From the NCBI GenBank assembly GCA_938003725.1, contig CALKXX010000017.1, positions 1-43,883 on the forward strand: a stretch of DNA of 43,883 nt. The letters are read 5' to 3'. Below, one piece after another: positions 1 to 8,535 of the stretch. The stretch comes from an uncultured Sphingomonadaceae bacterium (GTDB lineage: Bacteria > Pseudomonadota > Alphaproteobacteria > Sphingomonadales > Sphingomonadaceae). The translations under genes and the position numbers were made by a program. The notes beneath the pieces were generated by a model. It saw only the letters and a program-made list of their open reading frames with translations, searched no databases and was not told where the DNA came from. How positions within the stretch are numbered: the stretch's first letter is position 1; every line of letters starts with the position of its first letter.

Positions 1-84
1 ACTCCGCAGCAGTAACTGCATGAGAAACCCAGCGCTTGCAACTCCGATGATACCGTAGAAAATGAATATCTCAAGGCCGTGCAT
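1..84 (-). CDS. N-terminus of small membrane protein (partial, runs off window)
   Basis: The minus strand has an ATG at 84 followed by 28 open codons to the window edge. The product begins MHGLEIFIFYGIIG and is strongly hydrophobic, so it reads as a first membrane segment. It starts 9 bases after the stop of the enoyl-CoA hydratase, and the purine-rich end of that gene could serve as its ribosome binding site. It is too short for the ORF track. I cannot assign a family. Its position suggests it is the last or a late gene of the acyl-CoA degradation operon. Confidence 0.5.
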   Translation of the reverse strand, partial: MHGLEIFIFYGIIGVASAGFLMQLLLRS

Positions 85-93
85 CTGCTACAA

Positions 94-876
94 TCACCGC
101 CCCTTCCACTTCCCTTCGCGCTTCTCGATAAATGCGGCCATGCCCTCTTTCTTGTCTTCGGTAGCCGTCAGTATCTGGAACAGGCGGCGTTCGTGCAGCA
201 AGCCCTGGTCGAGATTATTCTCGAAGGCGGCATTGACCATTTCCTTATTCACCTGAACAGCCATCGGCGGCATGGAAGCGATGGTCGCCGCTGACTTCAA
301 AACTTCATCCAGCAGGTTATCATGTGGCACGACGCGCGCCACCAGCCCGGAACGCTCGGCTTCTTCCGCATCCATCATCCGCCCGGTCAGGCACATTTCC
401 ATGGATTTTGATTTGCCCACGGCACGGGTAAGCCGTTGTGATCCGCCCATCCCGGGGGCAACACCAAGCTTGATCTCTGGTTGGCCAAATTTTGCGTTTT
501 CCGATGCGATGATAAAATCCGCCATCATCGCCAGTTCACAACCACCACCCAGTGAAAAGCCGTTTACCGCCGCAATCCAAGGTTTGCGCGTTGTTTTGAC
601 AATCTGGCTCGTCCATTTGGAGAAGAAATCTTCAAGATAGAAATCAGCCGCAGCCTTGTCATACATTTCCTTAATGTCCGCACCCGCCGCAAAAGCCTTG
701 TCTCCACTACCGGTCAGGACAGCACAGCGCTGGCCATCATCCACCTCATAGGCGGCAAAGGCGTCGATCAACTCATCCAGCACCTGGCTATTCAGCGCAT
801 TCAAGGATTTGGGCCGGCTAAGCGTGATCAGCGTCACCGCATCGCGCTGTTCCACCAATATTGTCTCATAGCTCAT
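94..876 (-). CDS. enoyl-CoA hydratase (crotonase family)
   Basis: A 260-residue crotonase that hydrates 2-enoyl-CoA to 3-hydroxyacyl-CoA in the cytoplasm. The oxyanion-hole loop AAGADIKEM lies near residue 65. The two catalytic glutamates are visible in [11 protein letters not shown] (about E114) and GQPEI (about E134). I use the ATG at 876 rather than the track start at 942: 876 gives the standard family N-terminus ([10 protein letters not shown]) and has AAAAAGGAAAATGAA just upstream, whereas 942 would overlap the previous gene. It lies 13 bases after the 3-hydroxyisobutyryl-CoA hydrolase gene. In this setting it probably acts on methacrylyl-CoA and short-chain enoyl-CoAs of valine breakdown. 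That substrate is inferred from context. Confidence 0.9.
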   Translation of the reverse strand: MSYETILVEQRDAVTLITLSRPKSLNALNSQVLDELIDAFAAYEVDDGQRCAVLTGSGDKAFAAGADIKEMYDKAAADFYLEDFFSKWTSQIVKTTRKPWIAAVNGFSLGGGCELAMMADFIIASENAKFGQPEIKLGVAPGMGGSQRLTRAVGKSKSMEMCLTGRMMDAEEAERSGLVARVVPHDNLLDEVLKSAATIASMPPMAVQVNKEMVNAAFENNLDQGLLHERRLFQILTATEDKKEGMAAFIEKREGKWKGR

Positions 877-889
877 TTCATTTTCCTTT

Positions 890-1936
890 TTAAGCCAATG
901 GCTCCCATTCTTCCCCATTGGGAAGCGGAGCAAAAATTTCATCTATCAATTCATCACTGGTTTCTTGCGGCGTGGCCGGATCCCATTTGGGATCATTATC
1001 CTTGTCGACAATCAATGCCCGTACGCCCTCCAGAAAGTCGTGACGGACAAGGGCATGATATCCGATCCGATATTCATTGCGCATCTCATCGGCAAAGCTG
1101 TTCATGGCCGCGCCTTCTTTCAACTGGCGCAATGCAACCTTGCAGGTTTGCGGGCTTTTCGTGCCGAGCGTATCACGTTCCTTTGCGGCCCAATCGCTGT
1201 CATCGGCCTCCAGAGTCGCCAGAATTTCTTCATATTTGTCGGACGCAAAAAACTTGTCGATTTTGTCAAGATTACCGGCAATCCGCGCTTCCCCCTGCAT
1301 ATTCGACAATTGCCCCAATATCCCTTCGATCCGGTCGGGCTTTTCGGATATTCGCGTTTTCGCCTCACCCAGCTTTTCCGATGAGAGATAGTGGGTTGCA
1401 AGACCAACTTCCTTGCACTCCGCTCCGTTTAGCCGCGCGCCTGTCAGGGCCAGAAATTGCCCCAACCGGCCCGCCAATCGGGAAAGATACCAACCACCAC
1501 CGACATCAGGAAACAATCCAATACCGGTTTCCGGCATCGCGAACCGCGTATTCTCTGTCGCAACACGATATTTGGCGGGTTGGGAAATACCAACTCCCCC
1601 GCCCATGGTGATACCATCCATGAAAGCGACCACCGGTTTCGGATATTCGAACAACAGGTGATTGAGTTGATATTCTTTGTAGAAAAACTCGCGTCCCTCT
1701 TTGCCATCGGCGAGACCGGAATTGCGCAGCATGGCGATATCACCGCCAGCGCAAAACCCCCTGCCCTCACTATGGTCGATGATAACGGCCTCAACGCTGT
1801 CATCATCGCGCCATTCGAGCAACGCCTTCGTCATGGCCAGACACATCTCTAGATTAAGTGAATGGATCACTTTCGGGCGATTGAGGCTGATATGCCCCAC
1901 GCGGCCGGATTTACGGATGATTAAATCGTCGGTCAT
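890..1936 (-). CDS. 3-hydroxyisobutyryl-CoA hydrolase (ECH/isomerase-like)
   Basis: A 348-residue crotonase-superfamily protein of the HIBCH type, longer than ordinary hydratases. The motifs GFCAGGDI (about 60-67), [10 protein letters not shown] and [16 protein letters not shown] match the hydrolase subfamily. That subfamily keeps a Glu in PETGIG and an Asp in FPDVG for thioester hydrolysis. The expected reaction is 3-hydroxyisobutyryl-CoA to 3-hydroxyisobutyrate plus CoA, in valine catabolism. The gene follows an acyl-CoA dehydrogenase by 33 bases and precedes an enoyl-CoA hydratase by 13, an order typical of a valine-degradation operon. It could also be annotated generically as an enoyl-CoA hydratase/isomerase family protein. 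Confidence 0.85.
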   Translation of the reverse strand: MTDDLIIRKSGRVGHISLNRPKVIHSLNLEMCLAMTKALLEWRDDDSVEAVIIDHSEGRGFCAGGDIAMLRNSGLADGKEGREFFYKEYQLNHLLFEYPKPVVAFMDGITMGGGVGISQPAKYRVATENTRFAMPETGIGLFPDVGGGWYLSRLAGRLGQFLALTGARLNGAECKEVGLATHYLSSEKLGEAKTRISEKPDRIEGILGQLSNMQGEARIAGNLDKIDKFFASDKYEEILATLEADDSDWAAKERDTLGTKSPQTCKVALRQLKEGAAMNSFADEMRNEYRIGYHALVRHDFLEGVRALIVDKDNDPKWDPATPQETSDELIDEIFAPLPNGEEWEPLA

Positions 1937-1969
1937 TTAAGTTTTCAAATCCTTTTAATGGGGCAGCGA

Positions 1970-3112
1970 CTATTGCCGCAACATCTCTCGTGATACAATC
2001 ATGCGCATCACCTGATTGGTTCCCTCCAATATGCTGTGGACACGCAAATCGCGCCAAAACCGCTCAATCGGATAATCCTGCAAATATCCGTATCCGCCAA
2101 AGAGCTGTAGTGCGTCGTTGACGATTTTCGAACCATTGTCGGTAGCTAACCGCTTTGCCATCGCCGCAAATTTGGTTTTATCCGGTGCGCCCTCGGTCAC
2201 TTTGGCCGCCGCGAGATAGAGTAACGCCCGCGATGCTTCCAGATCGGTCGCCATGTCCGCCAGCATGAATTGGGTATTTTGAAAATCGGCAATCGCTTTG
2301 CCAAACTGTTTGCGTTCTTTCGTGTAGTCGACCGCTTCGTCCAGACAACGCTGCGCACCGCCCAACGAACAAGCACCAATATTCAATCGGCCCCCGTCAA
2401 GCCCGGCCATTGCAATACGAAAGCCCTCACCTTCATCCCCGACCCGGTTCTCCACCGGCACCCGCACACCATCAAAATTTACCTGTGCAGTGGGTTGTGA
2501 GTGCCACCCCAATTTCTTTTCATTGGCACCAAAAGATACACCGTCCATATCTTTTTCTATGACCAGGCAAGTAACGCCCTTGGCACCGTCGTCGGAGGTG
2601 CGGGTCATGGTTACATAGACTTCGTTTTCCCCGCCGCCGGAAATAAACTGCTTGGAACCCGTGACCACATAATGATCACCATCCAGCACAGCCTTTGTCT
2701 TCAGCGAAGCCGCATCCGAGCCGGCGCCGGCCTCAGTCAGGCAATAGCTCGATATTTTTGCCATCGGTACAAGGTCAGGCAGGTATTTTTCCTTCACCGC
2801 TTCCGACCCGAATGTATCGATCATCCAACTCGCCATATTATGGATCGAGATAAACGCGCTGGTGGAAGGACAGCCATAGGCCATTGCCTCCATAATGATC
2901 GCACTCTCCAGCCGCCCCAGACCAATCCCTCCGGATTCTTCCGAAACATATATCCCGCCAAAGCCTAGTTCTGCTGCTTTCTGGATGGCCTCTTTGGGAA
3001 AGACATGATCCTCATCCCACTGCGCGGCATGGGGCGTGATTTCATCGGCGGTGAATTTTTGCGCCATATCCTGAATGGCCAGCTGATCTTCGGTCAGGGA
3101 AAATTGATTCAT
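1970..3112 (-). CDS. acyl-CoA dehydrogenase (isobutyryl-CoA dehydrogenase-like)
   Basis: A 380-residue FAD-dependent acyl-CoA dehydrogenase of normal family length. The signature YCLTEAGAGSDAASL for flavin and substrate binding lies in the middle. The C-terminal part carries LFGGYGYLQDYPIERFWRD and HSILEGTNQVM, with the Glu at about 363 as the likely catalytic base in the ACAD8-type position. It would oxidise isobutyryl-CoA or a related short branched acyl-CoA and pass electrons to ETF. The hydratase and 3-hydroxyisobutyryl-CoA hydrolase that follow make valine catabolism the best fit. The start MNQFSLTEDQ is the usual family N-terminus. The stop of the upstream M19 dipeptidase gene lies only 5 bases away. 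Confidence 0.88.
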   Translation of the reverse strand: MNQFSLTEDQLAIQDMAQKFTADEITPHAAQWDEDHVFPKEAIQKAAELGFGGIYVSEESGGIGLGRLESAIIMEAMAYGCPSTSAFISIHNMASWMIDTFGSEAVKEKYLPDLVPMAKISSYCLTEAGAGSDAASLKTKAVLDGDHYVVTGSKQFISGGGENEVYVTMTRTSDDGAKGVTCLVIEKDMDGVSFGANEKKLGWHSQPTAQVNFDGVRVPVENRVGDEGEGFRIAMAGLDGGRLNIGACSLGGAQRCLDEAVDYTKERKQFGKAIADFQNTQFMLADMATDLEASRALLYLAAAKVTEGAPDKTKFAAMAKRLATDNGSKIVNDALQLFGGYGYLQDYPIERFWRDLRVHSILEGTNQVMRMIVSREMLRQ

Positions 3113-3117
3113 CTGGT

Positions 3118-4356
3118 CTATTTAACCTCTATTTTGTGATGATCCGCTACACGTTCTGCATCACGCATAACCCGCAAGATATTTCCGCGTGCAATTTTGG
3201 CGAGGTCATCATTGCTATATCCTCGCTGCACAAGTTCCGCGAACAGCACAGGATAAGTGGACACATCCTGCATATCGTCGGGTAGAAATCTAATCCCGTC
3301 ATAATCGCCGCCGATGCCGATATTGTCGATCCCGGCAACGCCGCGAATATGGTCGATATGATCGGCAACATCCGATGCGGTGACCGAAGGCATCGGCGTC
3401 GCCTGTCTCCAGCCATTCATATGTGCATCACGGCGCGCTTTCTCTCCGGGATAGAGCGCTTTGGCGCGTTCTTGCTCTGCCTTTTCCGCAGCTTCCCAAT
3501 CCCGGCGTTCGGCCTTCAGATAGGATGGTACAAAGGTTACCATCACAACCCCGCCATTGTCGGGCAAGCGCTTTAACACGCTATCCGGTACATTGCGCGG
3601 ATGATCGGTTACGCCATTGGCCGAGCTGTGGCTAAAGATCACCGGGGCTCTCGCAACATCGAGTGTATCGTGCATCGTTTTCGGCGACACATGGCTAATG
3701 TCCACCATCATACCCAGCGCATTCATTTGATGCACGACCCGCACACCAAATTCAGACAATCCATTGCTTTTGGGCGCATCGGTGGCCGCATCAGCCCAAT
3801 CCAGCGTTTTCCAATGGGTCAACGTCATATAGCGCGCGCCTAGAGTATAGGTTTGGCGCAGCACAGCCAGAGAGTTACCGATCGAATGGCCACCTTCCAT
3901 ACCGATCAACGAAGCAATGCGTCCGGATTTGGCAGCGCGCTCAATATCATCGGCGGTCAGTGCAATTTCCAGATCACGATATTGGTTGGCTAGCCGGTGG
4001 ACCGTATCAATTTGCTGGATCACTCGTTCAACCGCCTCTGCTCTCGGCAATTCCGGATCGATCCAGACGGACCAGAACTGGCCGCCAACACCGCCTTTTC
4101 GCAACCGTGCAATGTCGGTATGCATTGGTTTTTCGGCATCACCCAAGGTTTCGAGCGTATCGCGAAAATCAAATTTTGAAAAATCGCTATCAAAGCGTCC
4201 GCGAATTTGCGCCGGCACATCATTATGACCATCAATGATGGGATGTTCTTCCAGAACCTGTTTCGCCGTTTGTTCAGCTGTTTGCGCATGAGCAGATGGC
4301 AGGCCTGCATGGAATGCGGCAACGGCCAATATCGGCAAAAGAATCTGTGTTTTCAT
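3118..4356 (-). CDS. exported membrane dipeptidase (peptidase M19)
   Basis: A 412-residue zinc dipeptidase of the renal dipeptidase (M19) family. From the chosen start MKTQILLPIL there is a clean signal peptide ending SAHA (about residue 24), so the enzyme is exported. Metal-site motifs are visible: HPIIDGHND (H44 and D46), a Glu in IGMEGGHS, His in DISHVS and in FSHSSA, and the late GIGGDYDG. The track start at 4392 would add 12 residues and overlap the upstream deacetylase; the ATG at 4356 leaves a 10-base gap. M19 enzymes cleave dipeptides, including D-amino acid and beta-lactam-like bonds. The substrate here is unknown. Confidence 0.88.
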   Translation of the reverse strand: MKTQILLPILAVAAFHAGLPSAHAQTAEQTAKQVLEEHPIIDGHNDVPAQIRGRFDSDFSKFDFRDTLETLGDAEKPMHTDIARLRKGGVGGQFWSVWIDPELPRAEAVERVIQQIDTVHRLANQYRDLEIALTADDIERAAKSGRIASLIGMEGGHSIGNSLAVLRQTYTLGARYMTLTHWKTLDWADAATDAPKSNGLSEFGVRVVHQMNALGMMVDISHVSPKTMHDTLDVARAPVIFSHSSANGVTDHPRNVPDSVLKRLPDNGGVVMVTFVPSYLKAERRDWEAAEKAEQERAKALYPGEKARRDAHMNGWRQATPMPSVTASDVADHIDHIRGVAGIDNIGIGGDYDGIRFLPDDMQDVSTYPVLFAELVQRGYSNDDLAKIARGNILRVMRDAERVADHHKIEVK

Positions 4357-4366
4357 GCGGGCATAT

Positions 4367-5347
4367 CTAGTCTCGCAATACCCTCTCCGCAAATAGCTTT
4401 TTTGCTACTTTCTGATCGTTTCGCATATACCAGCGATTACCGATTTTCTTTTCCGCAGCCAGCATTTGGATCCGCGTACCGTCGGCAAATTCGACTTCTG
4501 GCTCCATAAAGGCAATCGGATCGCGATAGGCTTCGTCAGCTGTAACAATCTGCCAGCCATCCTTTTTCAGTGCGATGGCAAGATCATCGACAAACATCGC
4601 TGCTAAATCGGTATCATGCAACAGGATCATTTGTACCGGTGCACGGCCCAATGTGCGTCTGGCCAAATCATCGGAAAAATTGGCAGATTGCAGATAAGAT
4701 TCGACAAACAGATTACGCATCGCGCTCCGGTCCATAGTTTTCCCCGATTTGGAGGCTGCCAGAGCTAGCTCCTCCATATACCAGTCAGAAGCATCCACCG
4801 TAACATAGCCGTTCATCAGACCGCGCTTTTTCAAACCCTTACGGATCACATCCCGCTTCGCTGTATCGGTCTGCCCTTCGTCGAGATAAGGAAAACGGAA
4901 CCACGGGCGATAGTTCGGCTTATCTTTCAGCCATGCTTCCGCCGTGTCGATATCGGCGAGAAATTTTTGCGCTGAAGTGGCGGAAAGCTTCGAATGATCG
5001 GCGGTGTGATTGGCCAGAATATGCCCCGCATCCGCATAGGCAGCGACAATCTCCGCATCGTCATCATAGGCCGTAATCCGGCCGGGGTTGATGAAGAAAG
5101 CCGCCTGCTTGATTCCAGCTGACTCCAGCGCTTCGATAAGCAAGCCCGGGCGTTCTGCCTTGTCGAGAAAGGCACCTGATCCACGCGGGGTATCATCAAA
5201 GCTGAAGGCGATTTTCTTGTCGGTTGCAATCGCGGTCGTCTGGCCCTGCGGAATATTTGTTGACGCAGGATCTATACGAAATAATGCAAGGGCGAATAGC
5301 CCGGCTAAGCTCAACATGAGCAGCCCGCGAGATGAACCAACGATCAT
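4367..5347 (-). CDS. polysaccharide deacetylase family protein (NodB domain), membrane anchored or exported
   Basis: A 326-residue NodB-type carbohydrate esterase 4 protein. The N-terminal segment GLLMLSLAGLFALALF looks like a signal anchor. NodB motifs are present in order: IAFSFDD (about 46-52, catalytic and metal Asp), ILANHTADH (H114 and H118, metal ligands), WFRFPYLDEG (the R-P-containing motif) and ILLHDTD near the end. Such proteins remove N-acetyl or related groups from cell-wall or capsule sugars. It lies 10 bases upstream of the M19 dipeptidase in the same direction, so the two may be co-transcribed and both act outside the cytoplasm. The natural substrate cannot be told from the sequence. 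Confidence 0.85.
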   Translation of the reverse strand: MIVGSSRGLLMLSLAGLFALALFRIDPASTNIPQGQTTAIATDKKIAFSFDDTPRGSGAFLDKAERPGLLIEALESAGIKQAAFFINPGRITAYDDDAEIVAAYADAGHILANHTADHSKLSATSAQKFLADIDTAEAWLKDKPNYRPWFRFPYLDEGQTDTAKRDVIRKGLKKRGLMNGYVTVDASDWYMEELALAASKSGKTMDRSAMRNLFVESYLQSANFSDDLARRTLGRAPVQMILLHDTDLAAMFVDDLAIALKKDGWQIVTADEAYRDPIAFMEPEVEFADGTRIQMLAAEKKIGNRWYMRNDQKVAKKLFAERVLRD

Positions 5348-5455
5348 GGCTCGACAATCTTACGCAATGCGCCGTTTTGCTATGGCCTTAACTTTTCTGT
5401 CTTAGTTTGGGACTGAACTGATCAATTGATATTGCGGGCATCACCGATCAAACAT

Positions 5456-6874
5456 TCAAGCCAATTTCCGCATCACATCGCCGAACAAATCCTCGTCCGA
5501 TGGCAATTCCTTGTTCACCGCAAGCGGTTTGGAAACCCATGTCTCGTTGATCAGATCACGCCAGCTGATGTTATTGTTGGTACCGTTACCTCCCCAACTG
5601 CCACAGCCGAGCGAGAAGGTTTGGCGCATGCCGTTCCACAGATTCCCGCTATTGGATGCTGCCTGAGGCTGGTTTACCATCACGCGCGATGTGCGGGTGA
5701 TATTCGCGAGCTTCATGATATTCTCATCGGATTGCGAATAAATTCCGCAACTATGTCCCTGACCCTGATAAGCCTGAATATTATTGGTCAGTTCAATAGC
5801 ATGATCAATATCGCGAGCGCGATAAAGTGCCATAGATACGGTCATTTTTTCTCCGGAAAATGGATGATCCGGGCCGTAGCCGGTTTCCGGAATGATGAAA
5901 AATTCGACATCATCAGAGACTTCAAAACCGGCCATGCCTGCTATAAACTGTGGTGTTTGCGCTACGACTTTTGCGTTGATTGCACCATCAATCCAAAGAA
6001 CATCTTCAAACTTCTGTTTCTCTTCGTCGCTCATAATATGGCCACCCTTGGCAACCAGTTTCGCAAGCATATCGTCGTAGATTGCATCTACCAAAATAAC
6101 AGAATTGTCGGATGAACAGCTTGCCGCCAGATCCAGTGTTTTCGAGAGATGTATTTTCGTTGCAGCGTCATCCAAATCGGCTGTTTCATCAACCGTAATC
6201 ACGGCATTGCCCACGCCGACACCTAATGCAGGGGTACCACTGGAATAAGCGGCGGTTACCATCGCGCCGCCGCCAGTTGCCAGTACACGGTCACATTGAC
6301 GCATAAGTTCATTGGTCTTTTCTACCGAAGGTATATCGATACTCTGGACCAAGTCAGCAGGCGCACCCATTTTCACAATTGCATCACGCATCAGGTCGCA
6401 AATAAGCTTGTTGGTCAGTTTTGCACGTGGATGCGGTGCGACGATAATCGAATTGCGGCCCTTCACCGCCGAAATCGCCTTGATAACCGGCGTTGCTTCT
6501 GGATTTGTAGAAGGCGACAATGCCCCGATAACGCCCATTGGCTTGGCTATTTTTACGATATTGCGTTCTTTATCTTCTTCAAGAATGCCAACCGATTTGT
6601 CATCGATAATGTCAAACAACGTTGCGCGCGTTTTCTTGAATATCTTCAGATATTTGCCTTCATAATTGCCAAGCTGGGTTTCTTCGACCGTATGCTGCGC
6701 AATTTTCTTTGCGGTTTCTTCGTTCGCCACGGACCAAACCATTGCGGCAATCAACTCATCAACCTGTTCTTGCGTATAGTCCTCAATCTGCGCCTGTGCG
6801 GCCCGGGAACGCGCTACCATTTCGGCGATTTCATCGACAATCGGGTCATTCGGGTTGGTTGTTTTATCCAGCAT
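5456..6874 (-). CDS. acylating aldehyde dehydrogenase (SauS/AdhE-N/EutE-like)
   Basis: A 472-residue aldehyde dehydrogenase superfamily protein of the CoA-acylating branch. It lacks the glutamate-type motif of classical ALDHs and has the probable catalytic Cys at about 253 in LAASCSSDNSV. PMGVIGALSPSTNP and ATGGGAMVTAAYSSG form the nucleotide region. The C-terminus has LGCGSWGGNGTNNNISWRDL, as in SauS-type sulfoacetaldehyde dehydrogenases and related enzymes. The expected reaction is aldehyde plus CoA plus NAD(P)+ to acyl-CoA. I think sulfoacetaldehyde or acetaldehyde is likely but cannot decide. A good AGGAG lies 8 bases before the ATG. It is divergent from a DMT transporter that may export or import a related compound. 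Confidence 0.85.
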   Translation of the reverse strand: MLDKTTNPNDPIVDEIAEMVARSRAAQAQIEDYTQEQVDELIAAMVWSVANEETAKKIAQHTVEETQLGNYEGKYLKIFKKTRATLFDIIDDKSVGILEEDKERNIVKIAKPMGVIGALSPSTNPEATPVIKAISAVKGRNSIIVAPHPRAKLTNKLICDLMRDAIVKMGAPADLVQSIDIPSVEKTNELMRQCDRVLATGGGAMVTAAYSSGTPALGVGVGNAVITVDETADLDDAATKIHLSKTLDLAASCSSDNSVILVDAIYDDMLAKLVAKGGHIMSDEEKQKFEDVLWIDGAINAKVVAQTPQFIAGMAGFEVSDDVEFFIIPETGYGPDHPFSGEKMTVSMALYRARDIDHAIELTNNIQAYQGQGHSCGIYSQSDENIMKLANITRTSRVMVNQPQAASNSGNLWNGMRQTFSLGCGSWGGNGTNNNISWRDLINETWVSKPLAVNKELPSDEDLFGDVMRKLA

Positions 6875-7024
6875 AATAGTGGCTCCTGATAATATTCACA
6901 CGGACGGTGCACGCGCAAGAATCGCTGAAAATTGCAATAAATTCTCTTGATATATATGACACCGCTGCTGCCCATGCAACGATCAAACCCCTATCAATTA
7001 CAACCGTGAGTGCACGATAATCAT

Positions 7025-7052
7025 TTGACTGACAGATGGCGCTGTCTATTCC
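7025..7052 (+). promoter_or_regulatory. weak promoter candidate for the DMT transporter, with a dyad in the spacer
   Basis: TTGACT at 7025-7030 is followed after 16 bases by TATTCC. The spacer holds an inverted repeat, GACAG (7031-7035) and CTGTC (7042-7046), which could bind a regulator. The -10 match is poor. The rest of the 247-base divergent gap (6875-7121) shows only AT-rich sequence around TTGCAATAAATT and no obvious gene. Confidence 0.25.
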
Positions 7053-7121
7053 CACATCAAACGAAAAACAGGTGCAATCGCAATCAACCAAGTCACAGCT
7101 CAAGAAGAAGTAACACCCGAA

Positions 7122-8027
7122 TTGGGCCAAAACCGGGCAATTTCGGGTATCGTCACCCGTCTTGCCGCGATGCTATCGCTTGGTATCATGTTCGCCTTTG
7201 TAAAGCTCGCCGGTGAACAGGGTGTCCACGTGACGGAAAGTCTTTTCTATCGTCAGCTAACGGCGATGCCGCTAATCTGTTTTTTGATCTGGCGCAGCAC
7301 GGCCGGTTGGCCGGCCATCAAATCCAACAAACACAAGCTCCACATCCTAAGGTCGGTATTGGGTATATCTGCCATGGGTTTGAATTTTTGGGCCATCACC
7401 TTGTTGCCACTTGCCGACGCGACAACGATTAGTTTTACCGTCCCCATTTTCGCAACTCTGTTTGCGGCCCTCGTCCTCCGCGAGAAAGTCGGTATCCGTC
7501 GATGGTCCGCGATATTGATCGGGTTTATCGGCGTGCTTGTTGTCATCCAACCGGGCGGTACATTGATCCCCGCATTTGGTGCGACTGTAGCTCTCGTCGG
7601 TGCGCTGGTCACAGCAGCGGTTACGATGGTGATCCGCATGCTTGGCCGAACTGAAACCAGTATCGTCACAATATTCTGGTTCTCCGTCTACACGCTCCCT
7701 GCCCTCGCTCTTTGTGCTGCCTATTTCGGCGGGGGACATGATCTGAAAGCCTGGGGCTATCTTTTTGGTATCGGTGTGTTCGGAGCCTTGGGACAACTTA
7801 CCATTACGCAATCTTTGCGGCTTGCCCCCGTATCAACCATTGTTCCCATGGATTATACCGCATTGATATGGTCCACCATTTTTGGGATAGTAATATTCGG
7901 CCAATGGCCAGGGCTTTCAATCTTGATTGGAGCACCAATCATTATCGGATCGGGCCTGTTCATCGCATGGCGCGAACATAGAAAGGCTGTGCTAGCAGGG
8001 CCTAACGCGTTGAAAAACGCTTCCTGA
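7122..8027 (+). CDS. EamA/DMT family transporter
   Basis: A roughly 301-residue polytopic membrane protein with about ten hydrophobic segments and two EamA repeats, typical of drug/metabolite transporters (RhaT/YdcZ-like). Landmarks are SLGIMFAFVKLAGEQG in the first segment, LADATTISFTVPIFATLFAALVLREKVGIRRW closing repeat 1, and PMDYTALIWSTIFGIVIFGQWP in repeat 2. The start is uncertain: the listed start is a TTG with an AGAAGAAG stretch 11 bases upstream. The frame stays open back to about 7029 without an ATG, GTG or TTG. Its 3' end overlaps the convergent gene at 8002-8457 by 26 bases. The substrate is unknown. Confidence 0.85.
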   Translation: MGQNRAISGIVTRLAAMLSLGIMFAFVKLAGEQGVHVTESLFYRQLTAMPLICFLIWRSTAGWPAIKSNKHKLHILRSVLGISAMGLNFWAITLLPLADATTISFTVPIFATLFAALVLREKVGIRRWSAILIGFIGVLVVIQPGGTLIPAFGATVALVGALVTAAVTMVIRMLGRTETSIVTIFWFSVYTLPALALCAAYFGGGHDLKAWGYLFGIGVFGALGQLTITQSLRLAPVSTIVPMDYTALIWSTIFGIVIFGQWPGLSILIGAPIIIGSGLFIAWREHRKAVLAGPNALKNAS

Positions 8028-8457
8028 TCGCTTCGCACTCCGCATAAAAGTCAGTTATGAATGTAGGCGTACGCCCGGCGGACAAAGCGGCCTTATGTTC
8101 GCCATTAGCGAATTTTTGCCGGTACACTGTATCGCTGCCTTTAGATTCCATAGCGCGGTCATTTCTTTTTGCATTAATCGCCGCAGCGCCCATGATAGAG
8201 CCCCAGAAGTTCATCCCTTTGAAGGCAGATTGATTGACCTGACCATTGTTATTCATGACATAGCTGCCCGCACCCAGACAATCCCGGCCGAGCTGCGCTG
8301 GCGTGGGCGTATCCCCGCTTTTCAATTTTATATTGCGTAATGCCGACAAGATTTTCTGCGCCTGACTTTGCGGCATGACATATCCGGTTTGCGCGTGCAT
8401 ATATCCCGGCAAGCCAGCCGCGAGAACAGAGATAATGACAGCCATATAATATTTCAT
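8002..8457 (-). CDS. small secreted protein, unknown function
   Basis: A 151-residue protein that I do not recognise. It has a clear signal peptide (MKYYMAVIISVLAAGLPGYMHA, cut near residue 22), so it should be periplasmic or secreted. The mature part has two cysteines, in GRDCLGAG and YAECEAI, that could form a disulfide, and a glycine/asparagine-rich stretch (MNNNGQ...MNFWGSIMGAAA). A strong AGGGGGT lies 5 bases before the ATG. It is divergent from the exported amidohydrolase gene and its 3' end overlaps the DMT transporter gene. The good ribosome binding site, signal peptide and length argue that it is real despite the overlap. Confidence 0.7.
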   Translation of the reverse strand: MKYYMAVIISVLAAGLPGYMHAQTGYVMPQSQAQKILSALRNIKLKSGDTPTPAQLGRDCLGAGSYVMNNNGQVNQSAFKGMNFWGSIMGAAAINAKRNDRAMESKGSDTVYRQKFANGEHKAALSAGRTPTFITDFYAECEAIRKRFSTR

Positions 8458-8535
8458 AAGTACCCCCTACTAAGAATTCCCTTGCTCCAATTGGTTTCAA
8501 CACCTTAACTTAAAATGATAAGTGGGGAGAAAATT

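Noticed and set aside
898-1611. 237-residue plus-strand ORF
   Set aside because: Antisense to the 3-hydroxyisobutyryl-CoA hydrolase; composition is shadow-like.
5421-5430. ATCAATTGAT palindrome after the aldehyde dehydrogenase
   Set aside because: Short, AT-rich and not followed by T-run; too weak for a terminator or operator call.
5426-6115. 229-residue plus-strand ORF
   Set aside because: Antisense shadow of the acylating aldehyde dehydrogenase; no recognisable domain.
6296-6889. 197-residue plus-strand ORF
   Set aside because: Antisense to the aldehyde dehydrogenase N-terminal half; no ribosome binding site or domain.
6864-7130. 88-residue minus-strand ORF in the divergent gap
   Set aside because: It overlaps both the dehydrogenase start and the transporter start and is rich in Cys and Ser without any pattern; no convincing ribosome binding site.
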